Notes: generated from the sequence alone by a model not told the origin. Positions 7,261 through 14,419 are shown, counted from the first letter of the stretch. The stretch is DNA of 14,582 nucleotides from an uncultured Eubacteriales bacterium (GCA_900546685.1 UREB01000023.1:1-14582); one strand, 5' to 3'. Program-made: numbers and translations.

Positions 7261-7262
7261 GG

Positions 7263-7291
7263 TTGCGGACAAAGGGCGCCTGTGCTACAAT
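7263..7291 (+). promoter_or_regulatory. Promoter of the zinc metallopeptidase gene
   Basis: TTGCGG (7263-7268), a 17-bp spacer and TACAAT (7286-7291) with an upstream TGC, an extended -10. It starts 3 nt after the previous stop codon. Confidence 0.75.
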
Positions 7292-7319
7292 ACTCTGAAA
7301 TCAAGGAGGCAACTGTTTA

Positions 7320-8009
7320 ATGTTTTTCCCCTATTATTTTGATAGAACCATTCTCTTAGTTCTGGTGGGGATGGCAATCGTGGGCTGGGCCCAATGGCGT
7401 GTCAGCCATGTCTATAAGAAAAACCAGGCACTGTATACGCAAAAAGGAGAGACGGGCGCGCAGATTGCCCGGCGCCTTTTGGATAACGCTGGCCTTCACG
7501 ACGTTCCCATCGAAGTGATCGGCGGTAGAATGTCCGATCATTATGATCCGCGCAGCCGGGTGCTGCGATTGTCGCAAGAGGTCGCCTCGCGAGCCACGGC
7601 CGCATCCATCGGCATTGCCGCGCATGAAGTCGGACATGCCATCCAGCATGCGCAGCGCTATGTACCGCTTTCCATGCGCAATGCCATTGTGCCGGCGGTA
7701 AACCTAGCATCCAGCTTATCCATCCCGCTGCTGATACTGGGCTTTGTGATGGAGCTCGGCGGCCTGGTTACGGCAGCGCTGATCTTATATGCATCCGTCA
7801 TTGTGTTTCAGATCATTACGCTGCCGGTGGAGCTCAACGCATCCAGCCGGGCCAAGGAGCTGATTTATCAAATGGGCGGTTATACGCAGGAGGAGCAAAA
7901 TGGCGTCAGCCAGATGCTCAGCGCTGCCGCTATGACCTATTTGGCTTCCACATTTTTGGCGCTGCTGCAATTTTTAAGATTGCTGCTGATTACACGAAAT
8001 AGGGACTAA
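7320..8009 (+). CDS. Membrane zinc metallopeptidase, YugP type
   Basis: A 229-aa integral membrane protease of the YugP family (neutral zinc metallopeptidase, Zn_peptidase_2). After MFFPYYFDRT comes TM1 (about 10-25). A cytosolic segment carries the stretch YDPRSRVLRLS and then the zinc site HEVGHAIQHA (HExxH, roughly residues 102-106, with the glutamate as the general base). Two hydrophobic TM stretches follow (about 125-168), then an ELNASSRAKELI segment typical of the family, in which a downstream acidic residue completes the zinc site, and a final TM (about 200-223). Length is normal for the family. AGGAGG lies at 7304-7309, 10 nt before the ATG. The substrate is unknown. It is a single-gene unit with its own promoter and terminator. 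Confidence 0.9.
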   Translation: MFFPYYFDRTILLVLVGMAIVGWAQWRVSHVYKKNQALYTQKGETGAQIARRLLDNAGLHDVPIEVIGGRMSDHYDPRSRVLRLSQEVASRATAASIGIAAHEVGHAIQHAQRYVPLSMRNAIVPAVNLASSLSIPLLILGFVMELGGLVTAALILYASVIVFQIITLPVELNASSRAKELIYQMGGYTQEEQNGVSQMLSAAAMTYLASTFLALLQFLRLLLITRNRD

Positions 8010-8034
8010 AAAAGACCCGAAAGGGTCTTTTTTT
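8008..8034. terminator. Bidirectional terminator between the zinc peptidase gene and lrgB
   Basis: An 11-bp stem AAAAAAGACCC (8008-8018) / GGGTCTTTTTT (8023-8033) capped by a GAAA tetraloop, with a U tract on both strands. The plus-strand stop (8007-8009) and the minus-strand stop (8033-8035) both fall inside it. Confidence 0.93.
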
Positions 8035-8713
8035 ACATTAAAAACAACGCGAACAGCACCGTCCAAGCGCCGGCGATGCCAATGGAAAGACCGCTCATGG
8101 CTCCCTGTACCTCTCCAATTTCCAGGGCCTTGGAAGTGCCGACTGCGTGGCTGGACGTTCCAATGGCAATCCCTTGCGCGACGGGATCCTCGATTTTCAG
8201 CCACTTGATAAGATAAGGAGCTAAGATGGCGCCGGGTACGCCTGTCATCATCACAATGACTACCGTAATGGCAGTGATGCCGCCGGCCTGTTCACACAAG
8301 GCCACGGCGATGGGCGTTGTCACGGATTTTGGCATAAGCGAAACCGTTACTTGCTGATCCAGGCCAAACAGATGACATAAAAGGAGGGTCATGAGCATGG
8401 AGGTAAGTGCGCCGATACCTGTTCCCAAAAGAACGGGAAGCCAATTCTTTTTCAGTACCTCCCGTTGCCGGTAAATGGAAAGGGCCAAAGAGGCTGTAGC
8501 TGCCGGCAAAAACATGGAGATGATATTGCCCCCTTGTTCATAATAGGAAAGAGGAACACCAGTTAGCGACAAAAAGCCGATGACGCAGCATAGCGCAATA
8601 AGCAAAGGATGCAAAATCAATAGGCCGGTTTTTTTATGAATGAATACGCCAAAGGCATAAGCAGCCAGGGAGAGAAAGATGCCAAACAATGGCGTGTCAA
8701 GAAGGGCTATCAT
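8033..8713 (-). CDS. lrgB: LrgB/CidB family membrane protein
   Basis: A 226-aa polytopic membrane protein of the LrgB/CidB/YohK family. Family signatures are PKSVTTPIAVALCEQAGG (about 128-145), a VMMTGVPGAILAP stretch (about 153-165) and GTSSHAVGTSKALE (about 185-198), amid roughly seven or eight hydrophobic segments. In Staphylococcus LrgAB modulates murein hydrolase activity and cell death. In Bacillus the homologous PftAB takes up pyruvate, so the role here may be either. ATG 8713 has AGGAGG 6 nt upstream. Its first 17 nt overlap the end of lrgA, and the two should be translationally coupled. No LytSR-type two-component genes are adjacent within the window. Confidence 0.92.
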   Translation of the reverse strand: MIALLDTPLFGIFLSLAAYAFGVFIHKKTGLLILHPLLIALCCVIGFLSLTGVPLSYYEQGGNIISMFLPAATASLALSIYRQREVLKKNWLPVLLGTGIGALTSMLMTLLLCHLFGLDQQVTVSLMPKSVTTPIAVALCEQAGGITAITVVIVMMTGVPGAILAPYLIKWLKIEDPVAQGIAIGTSSHAVGTSKALEIGEVQGAMSGLSIGIAGAWTVLFALFLM

Positions 8714-9077
8714 GGCGAGCCTCCTTTCTTTTGCGCTGCCAGGCCATCAGAGCTTTTAGGCTCAGCGCAGTTACGGTAAAGGTGACGATGGTCACAACAA
8801 TCCCGATGAAAACGATCTCAAAGAGATACATTTGCAACAAAGGCCATACATCCATTACCATGACAAGGCTGGGCAAAAAGAGAATGCCCATGTTTTCCAG
8901 CAAATAATCGCCCACAGGCTGTACCTGCCGCTGCTTTAATACGCCCAATAGCAGCAACAAAAGCAACAGGGCCATGCTGATGACGCTGCCCGGAATTGGG
9001 ATCGGCAGATACGTAGAGACTACATCCCCGATCCAGCACAAAAAGAACAGAAGGGCTAAGGATTGTAAGACTTTCAT
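8697..9077 (-). CDS. lrgA: LrgA/CidA family holin-like protein
   Basis: A 126-aa small membrane protein with four hydrophobic segments, normal for the CidA/LrgA family, the holin/antiholin-like partner of LrgB. Signatures include the PIPIPGSVISMALLLLLL stretch (about 25-42) and ENMGILFLPSLVMVMD (about 61-76). A strongly basic tail (QRKRKEARHD) is expected on the cytosolic side. ATG 9077 overlaps the stop of the upstream gene as ATGA, so translation is probably coupled. The frame is open much further upstream, but that extension runs across the previous gene in another frame and has no family similarity, so I rejected it. Confidence 0.92.
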   Translation of the reverse strand: MKVLQSLALLFFLCWIGDVVSTYLPIPIPGSVISMALLLLLLLLGVLKQRQVQPVGDYLLENMGILFLPSLVMVMDVWPLLQMYLFEIVFIGIVVTIVTFTVTALSLKALMAWQRKRKEARHDSPS

Positions 9078-9730
9078 TTCCTTTTCTTCCCATCTGTCAG
9101 AGATGGCGTGCCATACTCGGGATAAATCCGGTACTGATTGTTCAATGCAAGAAAGCAAGCGTTGAACATGGCGATGACCCAGGTCATCACAAATAAGGTG
9201 ACTACGCTCATCAGCTGGACAATCATTGCGATGTTGAACAATGAAAACCGGATACCGATGGCATAAACGATATAGGCTATGATATAAACCGTTTGGCTGA
9301 TCCAAAGCCAACGCCAGCGTGACCATATGATCGGCTCTACCTGGGCATTTTGGCCGGTTTGCCGCGAAATGATGGCGGTGGACTTGCATAGCGCGCGGAT
9401 GTACAGCACATACAGCACTGTGCCGCCGATGCTCATGATGACAAGCAACCACCATGGGTACATATGCTGGGTAAAGATAAACCAAAGGGTGATGCCAAGA
9501 TCGATCAACGAAAAGGCCATGCAAGCCCAGCACCAGTTCCAGGGAGCACGATAGCATAGATCCGTTTTACAGAGATGATATAGCCCATAAATCATAACAA
9601 TGAATTTCCCAAAGGAAATGATGAGGTTTATCGTGCCGGTAAATAAGAAAGCGGCCAGCCCCAACAACATGCCGTAATAGATAAACTTCAGCCCACGCAT
9701 ATCCAGCGGATGTTCATACGATTGCTCCAA
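9074..9730 (-). CDS. Unknown six-TM membrane protein, first gene of the lrgAB operon
   Basis: A 218-aa integral membrane protein I do not recognise. Hydrophobic segments are visible at about 14-34, 36-53, 64-87, 91-112, 140-163 and 167-200. A basic loop near 125-140 carries RQTGQNAQ, and the tail ends DGKKRK. It is rich in Trp, Tyr and Cys, with a WNWCWACM cluster near 65. The start is TTG 9730, with AAAAGGA 10 nt upstream. The next in-frame ATG (9700) has no ribosome site. A -10-like TACAAT lies at 9769-9764 but its -35 is weak and overlaps the hppA terminator. The stop overlaps the lrgA start by 4 bp, which ties this protein to LrgA and LrgB, for instance as a sensor, regulator or third subunit. 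Its function is unknown. Confidence 0.8.
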   Translation of the reverse strand: MEQSYEHPLDMRGLKFIYYGMLLGLAAFLFTGTINLIISFGKFIVMIYGLYHLCKTDLCYRAPWNWCWACMAFSLIDLGITLWFIFTQHMYPWWLLVIMSIGGTVLYVLYIRALCKSTAIISRQTGQNAQVEPIIWSRWRWLWISQTVYIIAYIVYAIGIRFSLFNIAMIVQLMSVVTLFVMTWVIAMFNACFLALNNQYRIYPEYGTPSLTDGKKRK

Positions 9731-9781
9731 ATCAGCTCAATCCTTTTTATTGTGATGGTAAGTATTGTATCATAAGAAAAC

Positions 9782-9810
9782 AAAAAAGGAGAGGATTTCC
9801 TCTCCTTTTT
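9782..9810 (-). terminator. Intrinsic terminator of hppA
   Basis: GGAGAGG (9788-9794) and CCTCTCC (9799-9805) form a 7-bp stem around ATTT, extended by A/T pairs on both sides (AAAAAA at 9782-9787, TTTTT at 9806-9810). Read on the minus strand the stem is followed by TTTTTT, 9 nt past the hppA stop. Confidence 0.9.
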
Positions 9811-9818
9811 ATTGTATT

Positions 9819-11771
9819 TTACATGAACAGCGGGGCGAACACCAACGCTACGATGCTCATCAACTTGATGAGGATGTTCATAGCCGGGCCGGAAGTATCC
9901 TTGAACGGATCGCCGACGGTATCGCCGATGACAGCCGCCTTGTGTGCTTCAGAGCCCTTGCCGCCATGCGCACCGGATTCAATGTATTTCTTGGCATTGT
10001 CCCAAGCGCCGCCCGCATTGGCCATCTGAATGGCAACCAATACGCCAGTCAGCGTCGAACCGACCAGCAAACCGGCCAGAGAGGCAGGCCCAAGCAGAAC
10101 GCCCAACAGAATCGGAGCAATGATGGCAATGGCGCCGGGGAGGATCATCTCACGGAGTGCGGCACGGGTAGAAATATCTACACAAGCGCTGTAATCCGGT
10201 TTATCGGTTCCCTCCATGATGCCGGGCTTTTCACGGAACTGGCGGCGAACCTCCTCGATCATCTTGTTGGCAGCCTTGCTGACGGAATCGATGGTGAGCG
10301 CAGCAAACAGGAAGCTTAGCATACCGCCCACGAACAGGCCCACGATCACGGTCGGATCCAAAAAGTCTACCACAGACAACCCAGTTGTGGTTGCATAGCT
10401 GGAGAACAAAGCCAGCGCCGTCAAAGCAGCAGACCCAATGGAGAAGCCCTTGCCGATGGCAGCGGTGGTGTTGCCTACGGAATCGAGGTGGTCGGTAATT
10501 TCGCGGATCTCATCCGGCAACTCGCTCATTTCCGCAATACCGCCTGCATTGTCCGCAACCGGGCCGTAGGCGTCGACGGCAATGGTGATGCCGACGGTAG
10601 AGAGCATGCCGACAGCCGCCAGCGCTACGCCGTACAAGCCGGCAAACTCACTGGAAACATAAACGGCGATGGCAATGATCAAAACTGGAACCACAACGGA
10701 TTTCAAACCAATGGCATAGCCGGACAGGATCGTCGTAGCCGGGCCGGTTTCGCTCTGCTCGCCAATGCGTTTGACAGGTTTATAATCCGCGGAGGTGTAA
10801 TATTCCGTTGCAACGCCGATGACCAAACCGGACACGACGCCGGAGATAATGGCATAGAACAGATTCAGGTCTACATTCTGGCACAGGAAAAACGAAGCAA
10901 CGATCATCAGCGCACTGGACAGATACGTGCCCATGTTCAGCGAACGCTGCGGGTTGGTGCCGCCAACAAGCTTTACAAACAGAATGCCGATGATGGAGCT
11001 GGCGATACCAGCGGCCACCAGCAGAAGCGTCAGCGAAATGCCGGTAGATTTGATGGCAATATACCCCAGCATCATCGCAGAAATGATAGCGCCTACATAG
11101 CTTTCAAACAGGTCAGCGCCCATGCCGGCTACGTCGCCGACGTTATCACCGACGTTGTCTGCAATTACGGCCGGGTTGCGCGGATCATCTTCCGGAATGC
11201 CAGCTTCTACCTTACCGACCAAATCGGCCCCCACGTCAGCGGCTTTGGTGTAAATACCGCCGCCAACACGGCAGAACAGCGCGATGGAACTAGCGCCGAA
11301 AGAGAATCCCATGATGATATCCGTATCCTGGAAAATCATGTATAGCGCCGTCAGGCCCAAAGCGCCCAGGCCGACAACCGCCAAGCCCAACACAGCGCCG
11401 CCGGAAAACGCTACATCCAACGCAGCCTTTAGGCCCTTGGAAGCGCTTTGTGCGGTACGCACGTTGCTCTTGGTCGCGGATTTCATCCCAAAGAAACCGG
11501 CTGCGATGGAAAACAGAGCGCCGACGACAAAACATACGGCCGTTTCCCAGCCAAGCCCTGCGATGAGAAGAACGGCGAACATCACAACGATGAACACAGC
11601 CAAAATGCTGTACTGACGGCGCAGATACGCCATCGCGCCTTCGCTGATATAGCCAGCGATCTCTTCCATCCGCGGGTTGGTCACTTTGATGGATGCGTTG
11701 CGCAGGTATAGGCCGAGCGCCAGAATCAGCGCCAGCACTGCACAACCGATTACAATTACGTAATCTGTCAA
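9819..11771 (-). CDS. hppA: Membrane-bound pyrophosphatase, K+-dependent, probably Na+-pumping
   Basis: A 650-aa polytopic pump that couples hydrolysis of pyrophosphate to ion export. Motifs: GGGIYTKAADVGADLVGKVE (170-189); the catalytic and Mg-PPi motif DDPRNPAVIADNVGDNVGD (195-213); a second cluster of acidic residues (DAYGPVADNAGG, 400-411); and a C-terminal AAVIGDTVGDPFKDTSGPA stretch. The residue after GNTT is alanine (A437 in GNTTAAIG), where K+-independent enzymes have lysine, so it should need K+. A glutamate in GADLFESY (E223) matches the TM6 position found in Na+-PPases such as that of Thermotoga, though some H+-PPases share it. The start is TTG 11771, preceded by GAGGTGA. The upstream open frame has no good ribosome site, and full-length homologues start at this point. 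Confidence 0.96.
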   Translation of the reverse strand: MTDYVIVIGCAVLALILALGLYLRNASIKVTNPRMEEIAGYISEGAMAYLRRQYSILAVFIVVMFAVLLIAGLGWETAVCFVVGALFSIAAGFFGMKSATKSNVRTAQSASKGLKAALDVAFSGGAVLGLAVVGLGALGLTALYMIFQDTDIIMGFSFGASSIALFCRVGGGIYTKAADVGADLVGKVEAGIPEDDPRNPAVIADNVGDNVGDVAGMGADLFESYVGAIISAMMLGYIAIKSTGISLTLLLVAAGIASSIIGILFVKLVGGTNPQRSLNMGTYLSSALMIVASFFLCQNVDLNLFYAIISGVVSGLVIGVATEYYTSADYKPVKRIGEQSETGPATTILSGYAIGLKSVVVPVLIIAIAVYVSSEFAGLYGVALAAVGMLSTVGITIAVDAYGPVADNAGGIAEMSELPDEIREITDHLDSVGNTTAAIGKGFSIGSAALTALALFSSYATTTGLSVVDFLDPTVIVGLFVGGMLSFLFAALTIDSVSKAANKMIEEVRRQFREKPGIMEGTDKPDYSACVDISTRAALREMILPGAIAIIAPILLGVLLGPASLAGLLVGSTLTGVLVAIQMANAGGAWDNAKKYIESGAHGGKGSEAHKAAVIGDTVGDPFKDTSGPAMNILIKLMSIVALVFAPLFM

Positions 11772-11784
11772 AATACTCACCTCA

Positions 11785-11807
11785 CGTAAATTTTTACGGC
11801 AATGCCG
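11785..11807 (-). repeat. Two abutting inverted repeats just upstream of the hppA ribosome site
   Basis: CGTAAA-TT-TTTACG (11785-11798) shares its CG with a second inverted repeat CGGCA-A-TGCCG (11797-11807). They sit in the leader just 5' of GAGGTGA and could mask the ribosome site or bind a regulator. Confidence 0.5.
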
Positions 11808-11835
11808 CAAGAAACATAATAAACTGGATTGGTAT

Positions 11836-11864
11836 ATCATACATAATTTCTTATGGTTTGTCCA
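11836..11864 (-). promoter_or_regulatory. Promoter of hppA
   Basis: On the minus strand TGGACA (11864-11859), a 17-bp spacer and TATGAT (11841-11836). The predicted leader is about 58 nt. The -35 box lies 22 nt past the GNAT stop codon. Confidence 0.75.
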
Positions 11865-11885
11865 CATTTAAGACAAAAATTGATG

Positions 11886-12371
11886 CTATAAACGCTTATC
11901 AAAATACAATGTATCCAGATCTCGGCCAAATTTTGTTGCGTCAAAGGTTTTTTGGCCTGCGTAGATGTACCCCAGCGCAGTAAACGCAGCCTGCGACGTT
12001 TTGTTTTCCGTGCAGATGGTGGCGCGTATCTTGGGATAGCCGTAGGCGCGCGCCATTTCCTCTCCATGTAGGATCAGCTGCCGGCCGTATCCCCTACCGG
12101 TATGCTGGGGCAGCAAGTACACTGCGATGGTGCAAAAACGACGCACCAGTGAAAAGGCCGGCGAAATATGCACATAACCGATGACATACGGCCCCAGGGT
12201 TCCTACCGCCGAAAGGTGCCCCTTGCCGGTAAATAAGCGCTCCATATATTCTGGCGTAGGGGCCTTACTATAATAGGTATATACTGTATTCAATGCATAG
12301 TAACCATACAGCGAGGCCAGGGGCTCATAGTCGTCCTGGCACACGGGACGGATCACCATGGAAGAGTTCAT
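11886..12371 (-). CDS. GNAT-family N-acetyltransferase
   Basis: A 161-aa single-domain GNAT acetyltransferase that transfers acetyl from acetyl-CoA to an amine. It opens MVIRPVCQDDYEPLASLY. The acyl-CoA pyrophosphate-binding motif A is YLLPQHTGRGYGRQLI (about 84-99, Q-x-x-G-x-G). The later stretch KIRATICTENKTSQAAFTALGY (about 114-135) is the usual motif B region with the conserved NxxS/A..F..LG(F/Y) pattern. The overall look is like phosphinothricin acetyltransferase-type (Pat/YwnH) enzymes, but the substrate cannot be read from the sequence. ATG 12371 has AAGGAAGG 9 nt upstream. An ATG at residue 5 is possible. I see no terminator before the hppA promoter, so some read-through into hppA is likely. 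Confidence 0.9.
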   Translation of the reverse strand: MNSSMVIRPVCQDDYEPLASLYGYYALNTVYTYYSKAPTPEYMERLFTGKGHLSAVGTLGPYVIGYVHISPAFSLVRRFCTIAVYLLPQHTGRGYGRQLILHGEEMARAYGYPKIRATICTENKTSQAAFTALGYIYAGQKTFDATKFGRDLDTLYFDKRL

Positions 12372-12430
12372 TGCAAGCTGCCTTCCTTTCCCTGGTCGCT
12401 TTACGCCGCGCGGCCTTTCAAAACCGTATT

Positions 12431-12460
12431 ATTATACCATGAAATGGCCGCGGATACCAA
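12431..12460 (-). promoter_or_regulatory. Promoter of the GNAT gene
   Basis: On the minus strand TTGGTA (12460-12455), an 18-bp spacer and consensus TATAAT (12436-12431) preceded by TGG, an extended -10. It is back to back with the alaS promoter, 10 bp apart. A 10-bp palindrome GCCGCGCGGC (12405-12414) lies in the resulting leader. Confidence 0.8.
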
Positions 12461-12470
12461 CCTCGGTGCA

Positions 12471-12500
12471 TTGACAGGCTATATGTCGGCTGGGTATAAT
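12471..12500 (+). promoter_or_regulatory. Promoter of alaS
   Basis: Fully consensus TTGACA (12471-12476) and TATAAT (12495-12500) with an 18-bp spacer. The leader is only about 45 nt and has no T-box element, so alaS does not look controlled by uncharged tRNA. Confidence 0.9.
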
Positions 12501-12550
12501 CATTATTACGAAAAAAACTGAATTTCAGTGGGGATAGAGAGGGAAATACG

Positions 12551-14350
12551 ATGAAACAGCTGACCAGTGAACAACTGCGCACCATGTATCTAGAATTTTT
12601 CAAAAGCAAAGGGCATGCTCTGATTCCGGGCGCTAGCCTGATCCCGGAGAACGACCCGACGGTGCTTTTCACCACTGCCGGCATGCACCCGCTGGTGCCA
12701 TACCTGCTGGGGGCCAAGCACCCCATGGGCACCAGGCTGACGGACGTGCAAAAGTGTGTACGCACCGGGGATATCGACGAAGTGGGCGACAATTCGCACT
12801 GCACCTTTTTTGAGATGCTCGGCAACTGGTCGCTAGGAGATTACTTTAAAAAGGAAGCCATTGAATGGTCTTGGGAATTTTTGACCAGCCCGGATTATTT
12901 GGGATTGGACCCGGAGCATCTGGCTGTTTCGGTTTTTGCAGGCGATGAGCATGCGCCGCGTGATGAGGAATCCTATGAGCATTGGCGCCGGATGGGCCTG
13001 CCGGATGACCGTATCTTCTTCCTGCCGAAAGAGAATAACTGGTGGGGGCCGGCCGGTATCACAGGCCCCTGCGGCCCGGATACCGAGATGTTCCTGATTA
13101 CCGATAAAGAGCCCTGCGGCCCGGATTGTTCGCCGGCTTGCGACTGTGGGCGCTATTTGGAAATTTGGAACGATGTATTTATGGAATACAATAAACAGGC
13201 GGATGGCAGCTACCTGCCGTTGGAGCAGAAAAACGTGGATACTGGCATGGGCCTGGATCGCACCATTGCCGTGCTGCAAGGCGCGCCTTGTGTGTATGTA
13301 TCGGATGTTTTCCGCCCGATCATTGCCAAAATCGAGGCGTTGTCCGGTCGCAAATATGAAGAAGGCGGCGAAGTGCAGCGGGCCATTCGCATCATCGCCG
13401 ATCATATCCGCTGCGCTACCTTTATCATGGGCGATGACAAAGGCATGGCGCCCAGCAATGTGGACCAAGGCTATGTGTTGCGCCGTTTGATTCGCCGTGC
13501 CGTGCGGTTCGGCATGCAGATCGGCATGCCGGAGCACGCTCTGGAAGAGGTGGCCAAATCCGTCATTGAAAAATACAAGGATGCGTATCCGGAACTCGTG
13601 CGCAACCAGGCTTTTGTGCTTACAGAGCTCAACCGCGAAGAGGCCAAATTTGCCAAGACGCTAAAGCAGGGTACCAAGGAATTTGAAAAACTGGTACGCC
13701 AACTGGAAGGCAAGACAACGCAGATCGATGGCGCGCAGGCGTTCCATCTATATGATACCTTTGGATTCCCCATTGAGCTGACCGTAGAAATGGCGGCGGA
13801 AAAGGGCTATGCCGTAGATGAAAAAGGCTTTGAAGAGAAGTTTGCAGAGCACAAGAAAAAATCGCAGGCCGGCTCTACCCAGCGCTTTAAGGGCGGCCTT
13901 GCGGATACGACGGAGGCTTCGGCACAGCTGCATACGGCAACCCATCTGCTGCTGGCCTCTCTGCGCAAGCTGCTGGGAGACGATATCTATCAGCGCGGCA
14001 GTAACATTACGGCGGAGCGTTTGCGCTTTGACTTTAACTTTGGCCGCAAGGTGACAAGAGAAGAGCTGAACCAAATCGAGGAAATGGTCAACGATGCCAT
14101 TCGCCGCGATCTACCCATAACCTGTGAAGAAATGACGGTGGACGAGGCCAGGGCGCAGGGGGCGCTGGGCATCTTCAATGATAAATACGGCGAGCGCGTC
14201 AAGGTATACACCATCGGCGATGTCAGCAAGGAGATCTGCGGCGGTCCGCATGCCGGACGCACCAGCGAATTGGGGCGGTTTAAGATCAAAAAGGAGGAGA
14301 GCTCCTCTTCCGGAGTGCGCCGTATCAAGGCTGTTTTGATTCATGAATAA
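12551..14350 (+). CDS. alaS: Short-form alanyl-tRNA synthetase lacking C-Ala and the editing beta-barrel
   Basis: A 599-aa class II synthetase that charges tRNA-Ala, against about 875 aa for the usual bacterial enzyme. The catalytic core is complete: motif 2 region with TFFEMLGNWSLGDYF (85-99), GPCGPDTE (172-179), motif 3 with GMGLDR (232-237), and the tRNA-recognition helices to about 440. The linker after FKGGLAD (447-452) runs straight into the editing core, with HTATH (461-465) and CGGPH (563-567), the four Zn-site residues. In the E. coli enzyme these sit near 564 and 666, so the spacing is kept but about 100 residues before them, the beta-barrel subdomain, are missing. The protein then stops at RRIKAVLIHE, so the DHHA1/C-Ala domain is absent. 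A cysteine-rich insertion lies at 189-199. The stop is followed at once by a terminator, so this is not an assembly break. GAGAGGG lies upstream of the ATG. Confidence 0.93.
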   Translation: MKQLTSEQLRTMYLEFFKSKGHALIPGASLIPENDPTVLFTTAGMHPLVPYLLGAKHPMGTRLTDVQKCVRTGDIDEVGDNSHCTFFEMLGNWSLGDYFKKEAIEWSWEFLTSPDYLGLDPEHLAVSVFAGDEHAPRDEESYEHWRRMGLPDDRIFFLPKENNWWGPAGITGPCGPDTEMFLITDKEPCGPDCSPACDCGRYLEIWNDVFMEYNKQADGSYLPLEQKNVDTGMGLDRTIAVLQGAPCVYVSDVFRPIIAKIEALSGRKYEEGGEVQRAIRIIADHIRCATFIMGDDKGMAPSNVDQGYVLRRLIRRAVRFGMQIGMPEHALEEVAKSVIEKYKDAYPELVRNQAFVLTELNREEAKFAKTLKQGTKEFEKLVRQLEGKTTQIDGAQAFHLYDTFGFPIELTVEMAAEKGYAVDEKGFEEKFAEHKKKSQAGSTQRFKGGLADTTEASAQLHTATHLLLASLRKLLGDDIYQRGSNITAERLRFDFNFGRKVTREELNQIEEMVNDAIRRDLPITCEEMTVDEARAQGALGIFNDKYGERVKVYTIGDVSKEICGGPHAGRTSELGRFKIKKEESSSSGVRRIKAVLIHE

Positions 14351-14361
14351 AGCAAGGCGGG

Positions 14362-14388
14362 AAAAGGACCTGATTCAGGTCCTTTTTT
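14362..14388 (+). terminator. Intrinsic terminator of alaS
   Basis: An 11-bp stem AAAAGGACCTG (14362-14372) / CAGGTCCTTTT (14376-14386) with an ATT loop and a run of six T (14383-14388). Confidence 0.92.
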
Positions 14389-14390
14389 GC

Positions 14391-14419
14391 TTGTATAAAA
14401 TGGAAAAATTGGATATGCT
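14391..14419 (+). promoter_or_regulatory. Possible promoter of sdaAB
   Basis: TTGTAT (14391-14396), a 17-bp spacer and TATGCT (14414-14419), each 4 of 6 to consensus. It sits directly after the alaS terminator and 32 nt before the sdaAB start. Confidence 0.5.

Noticed and set aside
9078..9557. A 160-residue N-terminal extension of LrgA in the same open frame
   Set aside because: It lies wholly within the upstream membrane protein gene in another frame, and the LrgA family begins at MKVLQSLALL with an ATGA-coupled start.
10488..11345. A 285-codon plus-strand open frame opposite hppA
   Set aside because: Its translation is low-complexity and rich in N, D, Q and R, a typical antisense shadow of hppA, with no start signals.
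12501..12550. T-box leader before alaS
   Set aside because: Many Firmicute synthetase genes have one, but only about 45 nt separate the predicted start of transcription from the ATG, and neither the T-box sequence nor a terminator is present.
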